From contig CANMSB010000029.1 in assembly GCA_947500445.1 (NCBI GenBank), forward strand, positions 1 to 64,000: 64,000 bases of DNA, written 5' to 3'. Positions within the stretch are counted from its first letter, which is position 1, and every line of letters begins with the position of its first letter. The translations under genes were made by a program, and so were the position numbers. Below, in pieces: positions 63,868-64,000 of this stretch. The stretch comes from an uncultured Flavobacteriaceae bacterium. GTDB taxonomy: Bacteria; Bacteroidota; Bacteroidia; Flavobacteriales; Flavobacteriaceae. The notes under the pieces were generated by a model. The model made no database searches, was not told the origin of the DNA, and saw nothing but the letters and a program-made list of their open reading frames with translations.

Positions 63868-64000
63868 TTAACCTAAAGTAAGGGTTTCTTTTAGCGTGTC
63901 AAAAATTATTTTAGCTTCTTGGGCTGTTTTGGGACGGCGGTTCCTCCTATGATCTCCCAAAAGACTTATGAATGTAGAGAGTTGAAACTGTCTGTCCCCA
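63868..64000 (-). CDS. 3' end of a gene cut by the window edge
   Basis: The last 43 codons of a minus-strand frame are visible, ending in TAA at 63868-63870. The encoded end is basic in one patch (GDHRRNRRPKTAQEA) and then helical (KIIFDTLKETLTLG). Its family cannot be told. The stop is immediately next to the ATG of the 399-aa gene, so the two form an operon within the probable island. Confidence 0.55.
   Translation of the reverse strand, partial: GDRQFQLSTFISLLGDHRRNRRPKTAQEAKIIFDTLKETLTLG

Overview
The window looks like chromosome from a marine, polysaccharide-degrading member of the Flavobacteriaceae (Bacteroidota). The reasons are a SusC/SusD pair, type IX secretion (T9SS) sorting domains of both kinds (the Por-type tail and the gliding-motility C-terminal domain), many lipoproteins, membrane-anchored AraC-type regulators, a BlaI/M56 pair, TAnnTTTG-type -7 boxes and weak Shine-Dalgarno sequences. 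No genus can be named from the sequence alone.

Layout. 1-4.9 kb (minus strand): ruvC, a small TonB-like lipoprotein, then a BlaI / M56-peptidase / TPR operon whose promoter is sandwiched between operator dyads. 5-7.4 kb: a DUF456 membrane protein, a nitroreductase and homogentisate dioxygenase. 7.6-8.3 kb: a very small ORF and a compact candidate small-RNA gene on the minus strand. 8.3-16 kb: sugar metabolism (a six-hairpin-like lipoprotein, a Tat-exported Gfo/Idh/MocA oxidoreductase, a universal stress protein, a sodium:solute symporter, and an overlapping nucleotidyltransferase + kinase pair). 16.2-19.5 kb: a large FG-GAP/ASPIC-UnbV lipoprotein. 19.5-20.2 kb: heptamer tandem repeats and a 129-bp direct repeat. 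20.2-26.5 kb (minus): SusC, SusD and a three-domain fasciclin lipoprotein. 27.2-38.7 kb: a giant T9SS beta-propeller protein, an AraC-type regulator, a sulfatase, a GH92 alpha-mannosidase and a GH5 hydrolase. 38.8-44.1 kb: an NCS1 permease with a tiny membrane partner, an ADP-ribosylglycohydrolase-family enzyme and a second AraC-type regulator. 44.4-50.7 kb: a MarR-regulated RND efflux operon. 50.8-57.3 kb: a Cys-rich small protein, a gliding-motility-type surface protein and a T9SS pectate lyase. 57.7-62.3 kb: DUF2490 protein + lipoprotein carbonic anhydrase, a cysteine-free ArsC-fold protein, and a lipoprotein amidohydrolase. 62.36 kb: a 24-bp fragment matching the 3' end of a tRNA gene including CCA. 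To its right the sequence looks foreign: an unrecognised 399-aa gene immediately preceded by the 3' end of another gene.

How it works together. Most of the window serves uptake and breakdown of carbohydrates: surface binding and import (SusCD), sulfate removal (sulfatase), mannose and beta-glycan hydrolysis (GH92, GH5), pectate cleavage (PL1-like), monosaccharide uptake (SSS symporter) and anomeric activation of sugars (kinase + nucleotidyltransferase), with regulators beside their probable targets. The points that most deserve a second look are the tRNA-fragment junction and the unknown genes to its right, the candidate small RNA at 7.94-8.01 kb, the repeated two-cysteine TonB-like module in the BlaI/M56 region, and the tandem direct-repeat operator in front of the T9SS propeller gene.
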